Assembly (NCBI GenBank): GCA_020846875.1
Contig: JADLDB010000095.1
Location: 1-51,191, forward strand
Length of the DNA stretch: 51,191 bases
Direction: 5' to 3'
From: Myxococcales bacterium
GTDB taxonomy: Bacteria > Myxococcota > Myxococcia > Myxococcales > Myxococcaceae
The position numbers and the translations under genes are program-made. The notes under the pieces were generated by a model. That model was not told where the DNA came from. It did not search any database and was given only the letters and a program-made list of their open reading frames with translations. This document shows, in pieces, positions 25,583-35,241 of the stretch; the stretch's first letter is position 1; every line of letters starts with the position of its first letter.

Positions 25583-28500
25583 GTGCTTGGCTTCGCGCTC
25601 GCAATCGCCTTGTCCTCGGGCTGCTCGCGCCCGGCGGAGCCGCCGGTGCTGACGGGCATCGCGCCGGATCGCGGCCCTGCGGATCGCCCGGTGGCCGTCG
25701 TCATCACCGGCGAGCGCTTGAGGCCCCACCTCTTCACCGACTTCTCGAAGAAGAGCGGCAGCGCGCTGCGCGGCGCCTGGAGCGCCCGCCTCGGCCGAGT
25801 CCCGCTGGAGCAGGTGGCGCTGGCAGAGGACGGGCTGCACGCGGTGGTGCCCGCGGGCCTGACGCCCGGCCTCTACACCCTCTTCGTGGTGACGCCGGCG
25901 GGCCGGGACCTCTCCCTCGCGGACGCCTTCCGCGTGGTGTCGGCGGACAACCTGGACGCGCTCGTCAGCGCGTACCGCGTGGAGGCCATCGCCCCGCAGC
26001 GAGTGGGCGTGCCCTTCGACGTCACCGTCACCGCGCGGGACGAGTTGGGCCAGGTGGTGGACGGCTTCGCCGGCGTCGCCGCCCTCGCCGACCGCACCGG
26101 CACCGTAGTGCCGCGCGCCGTGGGGCCCTTTCACTCCGGCGTCTGGACGGGCCGCGTCGAGGTACGCGCGCCGTCCGCCGCCGACGCCCTCTCCGTGTCC
26201 GACGCCGCCGGCCGCAGCGGCGCCAGCAACGACTTCGCGGTGGGCCCCGGCTCGGGCGCCGCCCTGCGCTTCCAGACGCCCCCCCGCACCACCGTGGCCG
26301 GCCAGTGCTCGCAGGCCGTCTCCGTGGAGGTGGTGGACGCCACCGGCGCGCCGGTGCTGCTGCCCTCGGCCCTGGCCCTCGCGCTCACCGCCACGCCGCC
26401 CACGGGCCTCTCTCTCTTCTCGGACGCGGCCTGCACCGCCGCCCTCACCTCGCCCACGCTGGCGACCGGCAGCGGCACCGCCACCCTCTTCCTGAAGGCC
26501 ACCCGCGCCGGGCCCGTCCGCCTCAACGCCTCGGCCGCGGGCCTGGTGGGCGCCTCGCAGGTGCAGACGGTGACGCCCGGCCCACCGACGTCGCTGGGCT
26601 TCGTGACGCCGTCCCCCACGGTGACGGCTGGGGCCTGCTCCAACCCGGTGACGCTGGCGGTGCGCGACGCCTTCGGCAACGACGCGCCCGGCAGCGCGCC
26701 GCGCACGGTGGCGCTGTCCGCCTCCCCGTCCGCGGGCTTCACCTTCTTCGACGGGCCCGGCTGCGGGGCGGCGGCCACCCAGGTGACGGTGCCAGGCGGC
26801 GCGGCGCGCGTGCACCTCTCGCTCCAGGGCACGGCGGCGGGCCTGGTGACGGTGACGGCCTCCACCGCCGGGCTGCCCGACGCCACCCAGCAGGTGCGGA
26901 TTACTCCGGAGGGCTTCCCTTCGCGCGTCGTCATCGTCTCTGCGCCGCAGACGCTGGAGGTGGCCCTCTGCTCCGGCCCCCTGGCCGCGCAGACGCAGGA
27001 CTCGCTGGGCAACGCGGTGTCCAGCCCCACCCCGGTGACGCTCAACGTCGACTCGGCGCCCGCGGGCGCGCTGGCCTACTTCGCGGACTCGACGTGCACC
27101 ACGCCCGCCACGCAGGTGCTGGTGGGGGCCGGCACCAGCACCGCCCTCGTCTACTTCCGCGGGCAGCAGCCGGGCGCCATCACCGCGCAGGTGTCCAGCA
27201 CCGGGCTGATGGGCGACTCGCAGGTGCAGACCATCCTCCCCGGGCCGGCTACGCAACTGGCCTTCGCCACGCCGCCCCGCAGCGCGCCTGCCGGCGGCTG
27301 CTCGGCCGACGTCCTGGTGGAGGTGCGCGACGCGGCCGGCTTCTCCACCACCGTCACGGCGCCCACCACCCTCAGCCTCGCCGCCAACCCGGCCGCGGGC
27401 TTCACGCTGTACGACGACGCGGCCTGCACCAGCGCCGTCACCCAGGTGATGCTGGCTGCGGGCACCGGCGCCGCGCGGCTGTACTACCGGGGCACGGCGG
27501 TGGGGGTGGTGACAGTGGACGCGCAGGCGCCCGGCCTCACGCCCGCGCAGCAGGTGGAGGTGGTGACGGCGGGCCCGCCGGCGCAGTTGGTCTTCGTCAC
27601 GCCGCCTCAGACGGTGGGCGCCGGCGCCTGCAGCGCCGTGGCCACCGTGGAGGCCCGCGACGCCTTCGGCAACCCCGCGCCGGGCGCCGGGGCCCGCACC
27701 CTGGCGCTGTCCGCTGCGCCGCCCGCGGGCGTCACCTTCTTCTCCGACCCGGGCTGCACCACCGCGGCGGGCAGCGTGGCCCTGCCGGCGGGCGCCCCCC
27801 AGGCCAGCTTCTTCTTCCGCGCCACCCCGGTGGGGACGCTGGCGCTGACGGCCGCGTCCGCGGGCCTCACCCCGGCGCAGCAGCAAGCCACCGTCGTCGC
27901 GGGGGCCGTCGCCGCGCTGGCCTTCACCACCACCGCCCAGACGCGCACCGCGGGCGCCTGCTCCGCCGTGGGCACGGTGGATGTGCGTGACGCGCTGGGC
28001 AACGCCAGCCCGGTGGCCTCCGCCACGGTGGTAGGACTCTCGGCCGCGCCCGCCACGGGCTTCACCTTCTACTCGGACGCCGGCTGCACCACGGCCATCA
28101 CCGGCGTCAGCGTGCCGATGGGCGGGGCCACCGCGTCCTTCTACTTCCGGGGCACGGTCGCGGGCCCGGTGGCCGTCACCGCGTCGTCCGCGGGGCTCCT
28201 GAGCGCCCAGCAGACCCACACCATCTCTCCCGCGACGGCCGCGGCCCTCGTCTTCACCACCCCGGCGCGCTCGGTGACGGCCGGCGGGTGCTCGGCCAAC
28301 CTCGACGTGCAGGTGCGCGACACCTTCGGAAACCCGGTGCCGCAGGGGGCGGCGCGCGCCGTCAACCTCTCGGCGGCCCCCGCGGCGGGCTTCACCTTCT
28401 ATTCGGACGCCGCCTGTGGCTCGGCCACCACCAGCGTCGCCGTCGGCGCGGGGGCGTCCTCCGCGGCCTTCTACGTGCGCGGCACCGGGGCCGGCAGCGT

Positions 28501-31500
28501 CACGGTGACGGCCCAGTCCACCGGCGTCACCGGCGCCACGCAGTCCGTCGCCGTCACCGCGGCCGCCACGCCGTCCAAGCTGGCCTTCACCACCCCGCCG
28601 CGCACGGTGGTGGCGGGCCAGTGCAGCGCCGTCCTCTCGGTGCAGAGCCGCGACAGCTTCGACAACCCGCGGGCGGTGGCGTCCAACACCGCCGTCAACC
28701 TGGGCGCCGTGCCCGCCGCGGGCGTCACCTTCTTCTCCGACGCCGCCTGCGCCACGCCGGCCACCTCGGTGACGCTGCTGGCCGGCACCAACACCGTGTC
28801 CTTCTACGTGCGCGGGGGTACGGCGGGCGCCCCCCAGGCGACGGCCACCGCGGCGGGGCTGAATCCCGCGAGTCAGGCCGTGACGGTCAATGCAGCGCCA
28901 CCGGCCCGCCTCGCCTTCGTCACCCCGGCGCGCACCGTGGCCGCGGGGGGCTGCACCGCCATCCTCACCGTGGAGAGCCGCGACCCGCTGGGCAACGCCT
29001 CCGCCCCCGGCAGCGCCACCACCATCACCCTCACGTCGGGCGCGGGCGTCACCTTCTACAGCGACGCGGCCTGCGGCACGGCGGTGGCGCAGGTGACGCT
29101 GGGCGCGGCCGCCACCCAGCAGAGCTTCTACGTGCGGGGCACGCTGGCCGGCAGTCCCACCCTCACCGCCACCGCGGCGGGCCTCACCCCGGCCACCCAG
29201 GGCCTCACCGTCACCGCGGGCGCGCCCGCGAAGCTGGCCTTCACCAACGCGCCCCTGTCCGCGGTGGCGGGCGGCTGTTCCGCGGTGGCCACCGTGCAGG
29301 TGCGGGACACCTTCGACAACGCGGTGACGCTGGCCTCGCCGCTGCCCGTCAACCTGTCCACCACCGGCGTGGCGGTGACGCTGTACGCGGGCGCCTGCGC
29401 GACGGCGGTGACGCAGGTGACGGTGCCGATGGGCGGCAGCACCGCCAGCTTCACCTTCCGCGGCACGGCGGCGGGCGGCGCGACGGTGACGGCGACGGCG
29501 ACGGGCCTCACGCCCGCCTCGCAGGTGGAGACGGTGACGCCGGCCGCGCCCAACACCCTCGTCTTCACCACCGCGCCCCAGGCGCTGGCGGCCGGCACCT
29601 GCAGCGCGATGGCCACGGTGCAGGCCAGGGACGCCTTCGGCAACGCCTCGCCGGTGAGCGCCGCTACCACCGTCAACCTGTCGGCCACGCCGGCCACCGG
29701 CTTCGGCTTCTTCACCGCCGCGGGCTGCGGCACCGCCACCGCCTCCGTCACCCTGGGCGCGGGGGCCTCGCAGGTGAACGTCTTCTTCCGCGGCACGTCC
29801 TCGGGCGTGGTGCAGGCCACGGCGGCGGCGACGGGCTTCACCTCGGCCAACCAGAACGAAACCATCAACCCGGGCGCCGCCACCAGCTTCGCGTGGGACC
29901 CCGTCGCCTCGCCGCGGACGCTGGGCGTGCCCTTCTCCGTCACCGTGCGCGCCCGCGACGCCTTCGGCAACACGGCCACCTCCTTCGTCGGGACGGCGAC
30001 GTTGACCATCTCTCCGGTGGCCACCACCGTCACCTGCGTGGCGCCCTGCACCAGCGCGTCCGTCACCGACGTCTTCACCGCGGGGGTGTGGACGGGCACC
30101 GTCAGCCTCGGGGGCTCCTCGGGCGCCGCGCGCGTGTTGACCGCCACCCAGGGGGCCGTCACCGGCAGCTCGGGCGCCTTCGACGTGGCCTCCGCCAACC
30201 GCACGCCGCCCATCGCGCGCTTCGCGGTGACGCCGCGGGTGGTGACGACGGGGCAGAACGTCACCTTCGACGCTTCGTCCTCGTCGGACCTGCAGACGCC
30301 CACCGCGGCGCTGCAGGTGTCGTGGGACTTCACCGGGGTGGCCGCCGGCCCACCGCCCTGGAGCGCGTGGACCACCACCAAGACGGCCACCAACAGCTTC
30401 GCCGCCGCGGGCCTCAAGACGGTGCGGCTGGCGGTGCGGGACGCGGACGGCGACATCGGCTACGCGACGGGCTGGGTGCAGGTGCTGTCCAACGCCACCA
30501 ACCTCTGCGTCGTGGACACCAGCAGCAACACCGACGACGGGGCGAGCAGTTGCAGCAGCAAGGGCCTGGACGGCCGCCTGTCGCTGCGGGAGGCGGTGCG
30601 GCTATCCAACTCGATGGCCGGCACGCAGACCATCAGCTTCGACATGGCCAGGACCATCACCGGCTCGGGCTTCTCCTTCCTCGACTTCACGTCCTCCTCC
30701 GACGTCATCGCGCCCAGCGGCGTGCAGGTGGTGGGTTGGGTACCCCGGGTGACGCAGTCGGGGGCCGCGGTGCGGTGGTTCGGGCTTGAGCTCTCAGGGC
30801 AGAACCGGGACATCACCGTCGCAGCGGGGGCGACGCTGGAAGTCTGGGACAGCTACCTGCACAACCTCGACGGCATCGTCAACGACGGCACGCTGGTGCT
30901 GGACAAGGTGACGATGGCCAACTGCACGAATACGTCCTGCCTCGAGGCGCGGGGCCCCACCACCGTGCGCTATTCGCACCTCCGGGCGGCGACCAACGGC
31001 ATTCAGGTGACCGGCTGCAGCGCCGGGGCCGCGTGGCTCACCGTCTTCGGCACCGTCTTCACCGGCCTGCAGTGGGGCATCAACGGCAACTGCCCCAGCA
31101 GCTTCAACCTGAGGAACAACTCCTTCGACGGGAACGGGGTGGGCATCGACTTCAGCAGTCCGGGCGGCACCGGGCACGTCCTGGTGAACAACGTCTTCAC
31201 CAACCACACCACGGCGGCCGTCACCGACTGCCCCAACGCCGCCTTCACCACCCGCAGCCACCACCTCTTTTTCGGCAACGCGGCCAATGAAGCCTCCTCT
31301 GGGGGCGCCTGGGGAGCTTGCTGCTGCAACCTGGGCGGCGACCCCAACGTCCTCACCGTGAATCCGCTGTACGCGCTGCCGGCGTCCTTCGACTACCGCC
31401 TCACCTTCGGCAGCCCGGCCATCGACACCGCGCTGGACCTGGGCCTGCCGCTCCTGCCCGGGGCGCCCGGCAACTTCCTGGGCGCGGGGCCGGATTACGG

Positions 31501-31519
31501 CGGGCGGGAGTCGTACTGA
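25583..31519 (+). CDS. Giant Ig-repeat lipoprotein with PKD and right-handed beta-helix domains
   Basis: Predicted 1978-aa lipoprotein. Start GTG 25583 gives MLGFALAIALSSGC (lipobox Cys14), though the signal lacks early positive charges, so a start near 25427 is possible. Order: IPT-like (residues about 20-100), Ig-like (115-215), eleven tandem Ig-like units of about 110 residues (about 219-1430), another Ig-like unit (1430-1535), a PKD domain (1535-1640), and a C-terminal parallel beta-helix-like region with 'GRLSLREAVRLSNS' and 'NNSFDGNGVGIDFS' phrases. Each tandem unit has two conserved Cys (TAGxCS and a second in SDAxC) that probably pair. Likely a long rod adhesin. The stop overlaps the FecR gene's start. 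Confidence 0.85.
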   Translation: MLGFALAIALSSGCSRPAEPPVLTGIAPDRGPADRPVAVVITGERLRPHLFTDFSKKSGSALRGAWSARLGRVPLEQVALAEDGLHAVVPAGLTPGLYTLFVVTPAGRDLSLADAFRVVSADNLDALVSAYRVEAIAPQRVGVPFDVTVTARDELGQVVDGFAGVAALADRTGTVVPRAVGPFHSGVWTGRVEVRAPSAADALSVSDAAGRSGASNDFAVGPGSGAALRFQTPPRTTVAGQCSQAVSVEVVDATGAPVLLPSALALALTATPPTGLSLFSDAACTAALTSPTLATGSGTATLFLKATRAGPVRLNASAAGLVGASQVQTVTPGPPTSLGFVTPSPTVTAGACSNPVTLAVRDAFGNDAPGSAPRTVALSASPSAGFTFFDGPGCGAAATQVTVPGGAARVHLSLQGTAAGLVTVTASTAGLPDATQQVRITPEGFPSRVVIVSAPQTLEVALCSGPLAAQTQDSLGNAVSSPTPVTLNVDSAPAGALAYFADSTCTTPATQVLVGAGTSTALVYFRGQQPGAITAQVSSTGLMGDSQVQTILPGPATQLAFATPPRSAPAGGCSADVLVEVRDAAGFSTTVTAPTTLSLAANPAAGFTLYDDAACTSAVTQVMLAAGTGAARLYYRGTAVGVVTVDAQAPGLTPAQQVEVVTAGPPAQLVFVTPPQTVGAGACSAVATVEARDAFGNPAPGAGARTLALSAAPPAGVTFFSDPGCTTAAGSVALPAGAPQASFFFRATPVGTLALTAASAGLTPAQQQATVVAGAVAALAFTTTAQTRTAGACSAVGTVDVRDALGNASPVASATVVGLSAAPATGFTFYSDAGCTTAITGVSVPMGGATASFYFRGTVAGPVAVTASSAGLLSAQQTHTISPATAAALVFTTPARSVTAGGCSANLDVQVRDTFGNPVPQGAARAVNLSAAPAAGFTFYSDAACGSATTSVAVGAGASSAAFYVRGTGAGSVTVTAQSTGVTGATQSVAVTAAATPSKLAFTTPPRTVVAGQCSAVLSVQSRDSFDNPRAVASNTAVNLGAVPAAGVTFFSDAACATPATSVTLLAGTNTVSFYVRGGTAGAPQATATAAGLNPASQAVTVNAAPPARLAFVTPARTVAAGGCTAILTVESRDPLGNASAPGSATTITLTSGAGVTFYSDAACGTAVAQVTLGAAATQQSFYVRGTLAGSPTLTATAAGLTPATQGLTVTAGAPAKLAFTNAPLSAVAGGCSAVATVQVRDTFDNAVTLASPLPVNLSTTGVAVTLYAGACATAVTQVTVPMGGSTASFTFRGTAAGGATVTATATGLTPASQVETVTPAAPNTLVFTTAPQALAAGTCSAMATVQARDAFGNASPVSAATTVNLSATPATGFGFFTAAGCGTATASVTLGAGASQVNVFFRGTSSGVVQATAAATGFTSANQNETINPGAATSFAWDPVASPRTLGVPFSVTVRARDAFGNTATSFVGTATLTISPVATTVTCVAPCTSASVTDVFTAGVWTGTVSLGGSSGAARVLTATQGAVTGSSGAFDVASANRTPPIARFAVTPRVVTTGQNVTFDASSSSDLQTPTAALQVSWDFTGVAAGPPPWSAWTTTKTATNSFAAAGLKTVRLAVRDADGDIGYATGWVQVLSNATNLCVVDTSSNTDDGASSCSSKGLDGRLSLREAVRLSNSMAGTQTISFDMARTITGSGFSFLDFTSSSDVIAPSGVQVVGWVPRVTQSGAAVRWFGLELSGQNRDITVAAGATLEVWDSYLHNLDGIVNDGTLVLDKVTMANCTNTSCLEARGPTTVRYSHLRAATNGIQVTGCSAGAAWLTVFGTVFTGLQWGINGNCPSSFNLRNNSFDGNGVGIDFSSPGGTGHVLVNNVFTNHTTAAVTDCPNAAFTTRSHHLFFGNAANEASSGGAWGACCCNLGGDPNVLTVNPLYALPASFDYRLTFGSPAIDTALDLGLPLLPGAPGNFLGAGPDYGGRESY
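26240..29870 (+). repeat. Eleven tandem ~330-bp repeats encoding Ig-like units
   Basis: The array spans about 3.6 kb at about 331 bp per unit. Units share motifs such as 'LAFTTPxRTVxAGxCSA', 'VRDxFGN', 'GFTFYSDAAC', 'FYxRGT' and 'TAxxAGLTPAxQ'. Identity is moderate to high between adjacent units, so unequal recombination is expected. Confidence 0.9.
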
Positions 31520-32817
31520 TGACGCCATGCCCGCCCCGAGGGATGATGCCCGGCGTGGGGGCTCGCCTCGCTGTCATCCTGTGCGCGCTGGCCGTCGCCG
31601 GGTGCTCCTCGCAGGGGGACGCGTCGGCGTCGGTGAAGCTGCTGCCGCTCGAGCCCCTCAAGCTGAACGACCCCGTCGGCGCCTACCGGGAGGTGACGGA
31701 GCCGGCCGAGCTGCGCCGCGCCCACGCGCCGTACTGGGAGAAGCTGGAGAAGGACGCCACCGTGCGGGTGGGCGACTGGGTGCGCACCGGCCCGGGAGGC
31801 GGCGCGCAGCTCGCCTTCACCAACGGCGCGAAGCTGGAGGTGGACGAGCGGGCGCTGGTGGTGGTGGAGCTCCCCGCCGAGCAACCGAAGGACGAAGCCC
31901 CCGCGCCGGCGGTAGCGGTGAGCCAGGGCGCGGTGCGCGGCGTGGCCGGAGACGAGGAATCAGAGGCACCTCCCGCCCCGGTGCTGCTGCGCGCTGGCGG
32001 CAAGACGCAGCGGCTGGTGGCGCAGGCGGGGCAGAAGAAGGTGGGCTTCCGGGTGCGGGCCACCGAGCGCGGCACCGAAATCGCGGTCACCGAGGGCAGC
32101 GCCACCGTGGAGCAGGAAGGCAAGCGCGTGGCCCTCTCGGCGGGCACGGCCACGGTGGCCACCGAGACGCTGAGCGCTCCGGAGGAGGTGCCGGACTTCC
32201 CCGTCAGCGTGGCCCCCGGCATCGACGCGCGGGCCGTCTACCCCCTGCGTACGCCCCTCTTCCTCACCTGGAAGGCGGTGCCGAAGGCCGCGGGCTACCG
32301 GGTGCAGGTGGCGCGCGACTTGAACTTCAGTGTGGACGTGAAGAGCCTGGACGTGACGGGCACGCGGTACGAGGTGGAGCCCGACGGGCGCGGACTGTTG
32401 GTGTGGCGGGTGGCCACGAAGGCCGCCTCCGGCATGCTGAGCGAATACGGCTTCGCCCGCCGCATCTACTTCGAGGCGGAGGCGCCGCGGGAGCTGCTCC
32501 TGACTCCGGAGAGCGGCGAGGCGGTGGGCTACGCCACCAAGCCGCCCACCATCACCTTCCAGTGGCAGGCGGCGGCCGGCGCGGCGTCGTACCGGCTGTC
32601 CGTCTCGAAGTCCGGCGACCCTCTGCGCGCGCCGGTGGTGCAGGAGACGACGGCGGGGCAGCGGGTGGACGTCAGCAAGCTGGGGGCGGGCGAGTACACC
32701 TGGGGCGTGTACGTGCGGCCGGGGATGACGCCCATCTTCCTCGAGCCGCGCAAGCTGACGGTGAAGTTGATGCCCAAGCCCAGGGTGCAGGCGCCCAACG
32801 CCATCAAGTGGCAGTAG
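31519..32817 (+). CDS. FecR-domain lipoprotein
   Basis: Protein of 432 aa. Start ATG 31519 overlaps the preceding stop (TGATG), which indicates translational coupling; an ATG 24 bases on (MMPG...) is an alternative. Lipobox AVAGC puts the lipid Cys at residue 29. Residues about 65-110 carry the FecR core 'VRVGDWVRTGPGGGAQLAF' with 'GAKLEVDERALVVVEL'; a second such stretch surrounds 'GTEIAVTEGSATVEQEGK'. The C-terminal 210 aa are two Fn3-like beta sandwiches ('PLFLTWKAVPKAAGYRVQVA', 'TITFQWQAAAGAASYRLSV'). Here FecR is a periplasmic structural or sensing module; no sigma factor is adjacent. It is the last gene of the operon and convergent with the PilZ gene, 3 bp away. Confidence 0.87.
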   Translation: MTPCPPRGMMPGVGARLAVILCALAVAGCSSQGDASASVKLLPLEPLKLNDPVGAYREVTEPAELRRAHAPYWEKLEKDATVRVGDWVRTGPGGGAQLAFTNGAKLEVDERALVVVELPAEQPKDEAPAPAVAVSQGAVRGVAGDEESEAPPAPVLLRAGGKTQRLVAQAGQKKVGFRVRATERGTEIAVTEGSATVEQEGKRVALSAGTATVATETLSAPEEVPDFPVSVAPGIDARAVYPLRTPLFLTWKAVPKAAGYRVQVARDLNFSVDVKSLDVTGTRYEVEPDGRGLLVWRVATKAASGMLSEYGFARRIYFEAEAPRELLLTPESGEAVGYATKPPTITFQWQAAAGAASYRLSVSKSGDPLRAPVVQETTAGQRVDVSKLGAGEYTWGVYVRPGMTPIFLEPRKLTVKLMPKPRVQAPNAIKWQ

Positions 32818-32820
32818 CCG

Positions 32821-35226
32821 CTACGGCTTCGCCTGGTTGAGGACGCGCCCCTCGGCCTTCGCGAGCCGCTCCTGTACACCAGGGCGCCTGGGGTCGACCA
32901 GCGAGAGGGCGGTCAACTGCACGGCGGCGTCGGCGAAGTTGCCCGCGTCCTCGGCCTTCTTCGCCTCGGCCTCGAAGAGGTCGCCCAGGGCCTTCTGCCG
33001 CTTGAGGACCTCCGGGTGCTGCGGCGCGGCGCGCACCGCGACCCGCACGTGGTCGAGCGCCGAGTCGCCCCCGGGCGCGGCGTAGACGTGGGCGGACATG
33101 CGCGCGTCGGCCTTCTGGAGCAGCTCGAGCAGCGCGGGGTCGCTGGCCTGGGGGCCGGCGCTCGCCGCGGGTGGGCGCAGGAAGAGGACGGCGCCACCGC
33201 CGGCCAGCGTCAGCACGAGTCCGGCGGTCAGGGCGAGGGGCCAACGCGAGCGGCCCGGCGGCGTGTAGGACTCCGTGGCTTCAAGGGCCCGGGGGGCCTC
33301 GGCCGCTGCAGATGGCGCGGGCGCGCGCTCGACGCGGGTGGGCTCGGCGGCGCGCGGCGCGGGCGGTGGGTCGAGCGGCGGAGGGCGCGCCCGGTTGGTG
33401 CCGGTGGTGCCCTTCGAGGGGAAGCCCACCACCGCCGCCGGCCGCGTCGCCGTCACCGGTTGCTCGCCGCCGAGCTCGAAGGACTCGGGGGGCGGCGCGA
33501 CCGTCGGCGGATTCAGCACCGAGGCCACGCGCGCCGGCGGCGACGCAGCGTCCGGGCGGGACGACTCGGTGGTGGCCACCGGCGGGCCGGCGGGCCCTGG
33601 GGAAGGCGCCTTCTGGGACGCGGCCGCGGGGGGAGGTGACGTCACCGGCCTGGGGGCGGGAGGGGACGAAGGCCTGGCTGCTGGCGCGGGCTCGTTGGCC
33701 GGGGCCACCGACCCGCCGGGGTTGGCAGCGTCGGGGACGCGCGGCGCGGAGGGACGCGGCGCTCCCGGCTTTGTCACCGCCTCGGGCTGCGGCGCGGGGG
33801 CGGACGGGCGCGGCGCGCCAGGCTTCGTGACGGCCTCGTTCGCCGGACTCGGAGCAGACGGCCGAGGCTTCGCCAGCGCGCCGGGCGCCCCCGGCGCGGA
33901 GGGACGGGCCAGCGGCGCGGCGCTCGCCTTGCCCGCCTCCGGCGACGGCGCGGACGGGCGCGGCAGTGGCAGCGGCTTTTGCGCTTCCGCCGGCTTCGGC
34001 GGCGCGGGCAACGGGACTCCCGGGCGGGTGGTCTCCTCGGCTGGCGCGGCGCTGGCCTTGTTCGCCTCCGTCGGGGACAGCGCAGAGGGCCTGGGCGGAA
34101 CGCCCGGCCGCGTGGCCTCATCGACGGGCGGCCGGGTGGGAATCGGCACGCCCGGGCGCGTCACCTCGTCGAAGAATGACGGCCTCTGGCCTTCCTTCTC
34201 GGGCGGGCGCGCCGGGGGCAGCGAGCCGGGCGTCGTGCCCGTTTGGGTGGCGACGCCGGTGGGCGCGGAAGGATGTGGGCCCGACGAGGCGCTGCCGAAG
34301 GGAGGCCGGGGAACGGCTCCCGCAGCGGAGGACGACGCAGCCAGCGGGACACCTCCACTCGAGGCGCCGCTCGGGCCCGGCAGCGGAACGCCTCCGCCTG
34401 GCGCGGCGCCGGAGCCGGGCAGCGCGACGCCTCCGCCCACCACCGCAGCGCTGGAGCCGGGCAGCAGAATGCCTCCACCCACCTCCGCAGCACTGGAGCC
34501 GAGCAGCGGAATACCTCCTCCCGAGGTGGCGCCGGCACCAGGTGGCGGGGCATCTCCACGCACCGCAGTGCTGGAGCCGGGCAGAGGAATGGCTCCTCCT
34601 GGTGTGGCGCTGGAGCCGGGCGGCGGGACGGCTCTGCCCGACGTGGCGCCTGGGAGCGGAACACTTCCACTCCCGGTGGCCGCAGCCGGCGCGGAGGGCT
34701 TCGGTCCCGGAAGCGGCACGCCCGGGGAGGTGGGCGGGAGCGAGAGCGCGTCGAGGGCCGACGGCGCACCGGGCGACACGCCAGGCAGGGGGACTACGGC
34801 CTGCGGCGGCGCCCCGGCGAGCTGCTCCGGCGGGAGCGCCTTGAACTCACCGGTGGCACTGGCGGGCGGGACGTACACCTCGCCGCTCGTCGTCTGCTCC
34901 GTCGAGCCCTTGTGCATCGTCAGCGTCGGCTTCGCGAGGGGGAACTGGAAGGAGTCTGGATCCAGCGAGACGTAGCGCGCGTGCACGCCGGGGCTGGGCG
35001 CCGTCACCACCTTCAGCACCTCGGCGGTGCCCTTCACGTGCACCACGCCGTCCGCGAAGCGGATGTGCAGCGTCACCATGGCGCCCACCGGCGGTGGGTC
35101 GTCGATGGGCACGAAGACCTTCGCCTTCATCTTCGGCGCGAACTCGAGGGCGAACTGGATCTGGTCCTTGCAGGCCAGCTTCATCCGCAGGACGCGCTGT
35201 TCAGGTGCCGTCATGGGCAGGCCCAT
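32821..35226 (-). CDS. PilZ-like domain protein with giant Pro-rich linker and TM/TPR tail
   Basis: Protein of 801 aa; start ATG 35226, or in-frame ATG 35214. Residues about 10-110 form a PilZ-like barrel of the myxobacterial type ('FAPKMKAKVFVPIDDPPPVG', 'GTAEVLKVVTA'), but the usual RxxxR and (D/N)xSxxG c-di-GMP motifs are not evident, so ligand binding is doubtful. About 540 residues of Pro/Ser/Ala/Gly-rich low complexity follow with repeated units such as 'PGSSAA..GGG' and 'TRPGVP' and 'AVTKPGAPRPSAP'. A single membrane helix lies near residues 662-685, then a TPR-like helical tail. It may link a cytoplasmic sensor to an envelope TPR part. Linker expansion is probable. Confidence 0.78.
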   Translation of the reverse strand: MGLPMTAPEQRVLRMKLACKDQIQFALEFAPKMKAKVFVPIDDPPPVGAMVTLHIRFADGVVHVKGTAEVLKVVTAPSPGVHARYVSLDPDSFQFPLAKPTLTMHKGSTEQTTSGEVYVPPASATGEFKALPPEQLAGAPPQAVVPLPGVSPGAPSALDALSLPPTSPGVPLPGPKPSAPAAATGSGSVPLPGATSGRAVPPPGSSATPGGAIPLPGSSTAVRGDAPPPGAGATSGGGIPLLGSSAAEVGGGILLPGSSAAVVGGGVALPGSGAAPGGGVPLPGPSGASSGGVPLAASSSAAGAVPRPPFGSASSGPHPSAPTGVATQTGTTPGSLPPARPPEKEGQRPSFFDEVTRPGVPIPTRPPVDEATRPGVPPRPSALSPTEANKASAAPAEETTRPGVPLPAPPKPAEAQKPLPLPRPSAPSPEAGKASAAPLARPSAPGAPGALAKPRPSAPSPANEAVTKPGAPRPSAPAPQPEAVTKPGAPRPSAPRVPDAANPGGSVAPANEPAPAARPSSPPAPRPVTSPPPAAASQKAPSPGPAGPPVATTESSRPDAASPPARVASVLNPPTVAPPPESFELGGEQPVTATRPAAVVGFPSKGTTGTNRARPPPLDPPPAPRAAEPTRVERAPAPSAAAEAPRALEATESYTPPGRSRWPLALTAGLVLTLAGGGAVLFLRPPAASAGPQASDPALLELLQKADARMSAHVYAAPGGDSALDHVRVAVRAAPQHPEVLKRQKALGDLFEAEAKKAEDAGNFADAAVQLTALSLVDPRRPGVQERLAKAEGRVLNQAKP

Positions 35227-35241
35227 GCTATCTGACCTGCC

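Noticed and set aside
24422..28219. Minus-strand 1265-codon open frame across the Ig genes
   Set aside because: Antisense of the repeat-rich genes; repeats on the sense strand create long open antisense frames, and no domain motifs are seen.
28288..30789. Plus-strand 833-codon alternate frame inside the giant gene
   Set aside because: Arg/His/Gly-rich composition with no motifs; the Ig-unit frame keeps the conserved Cys, FGN and AGL patterns.
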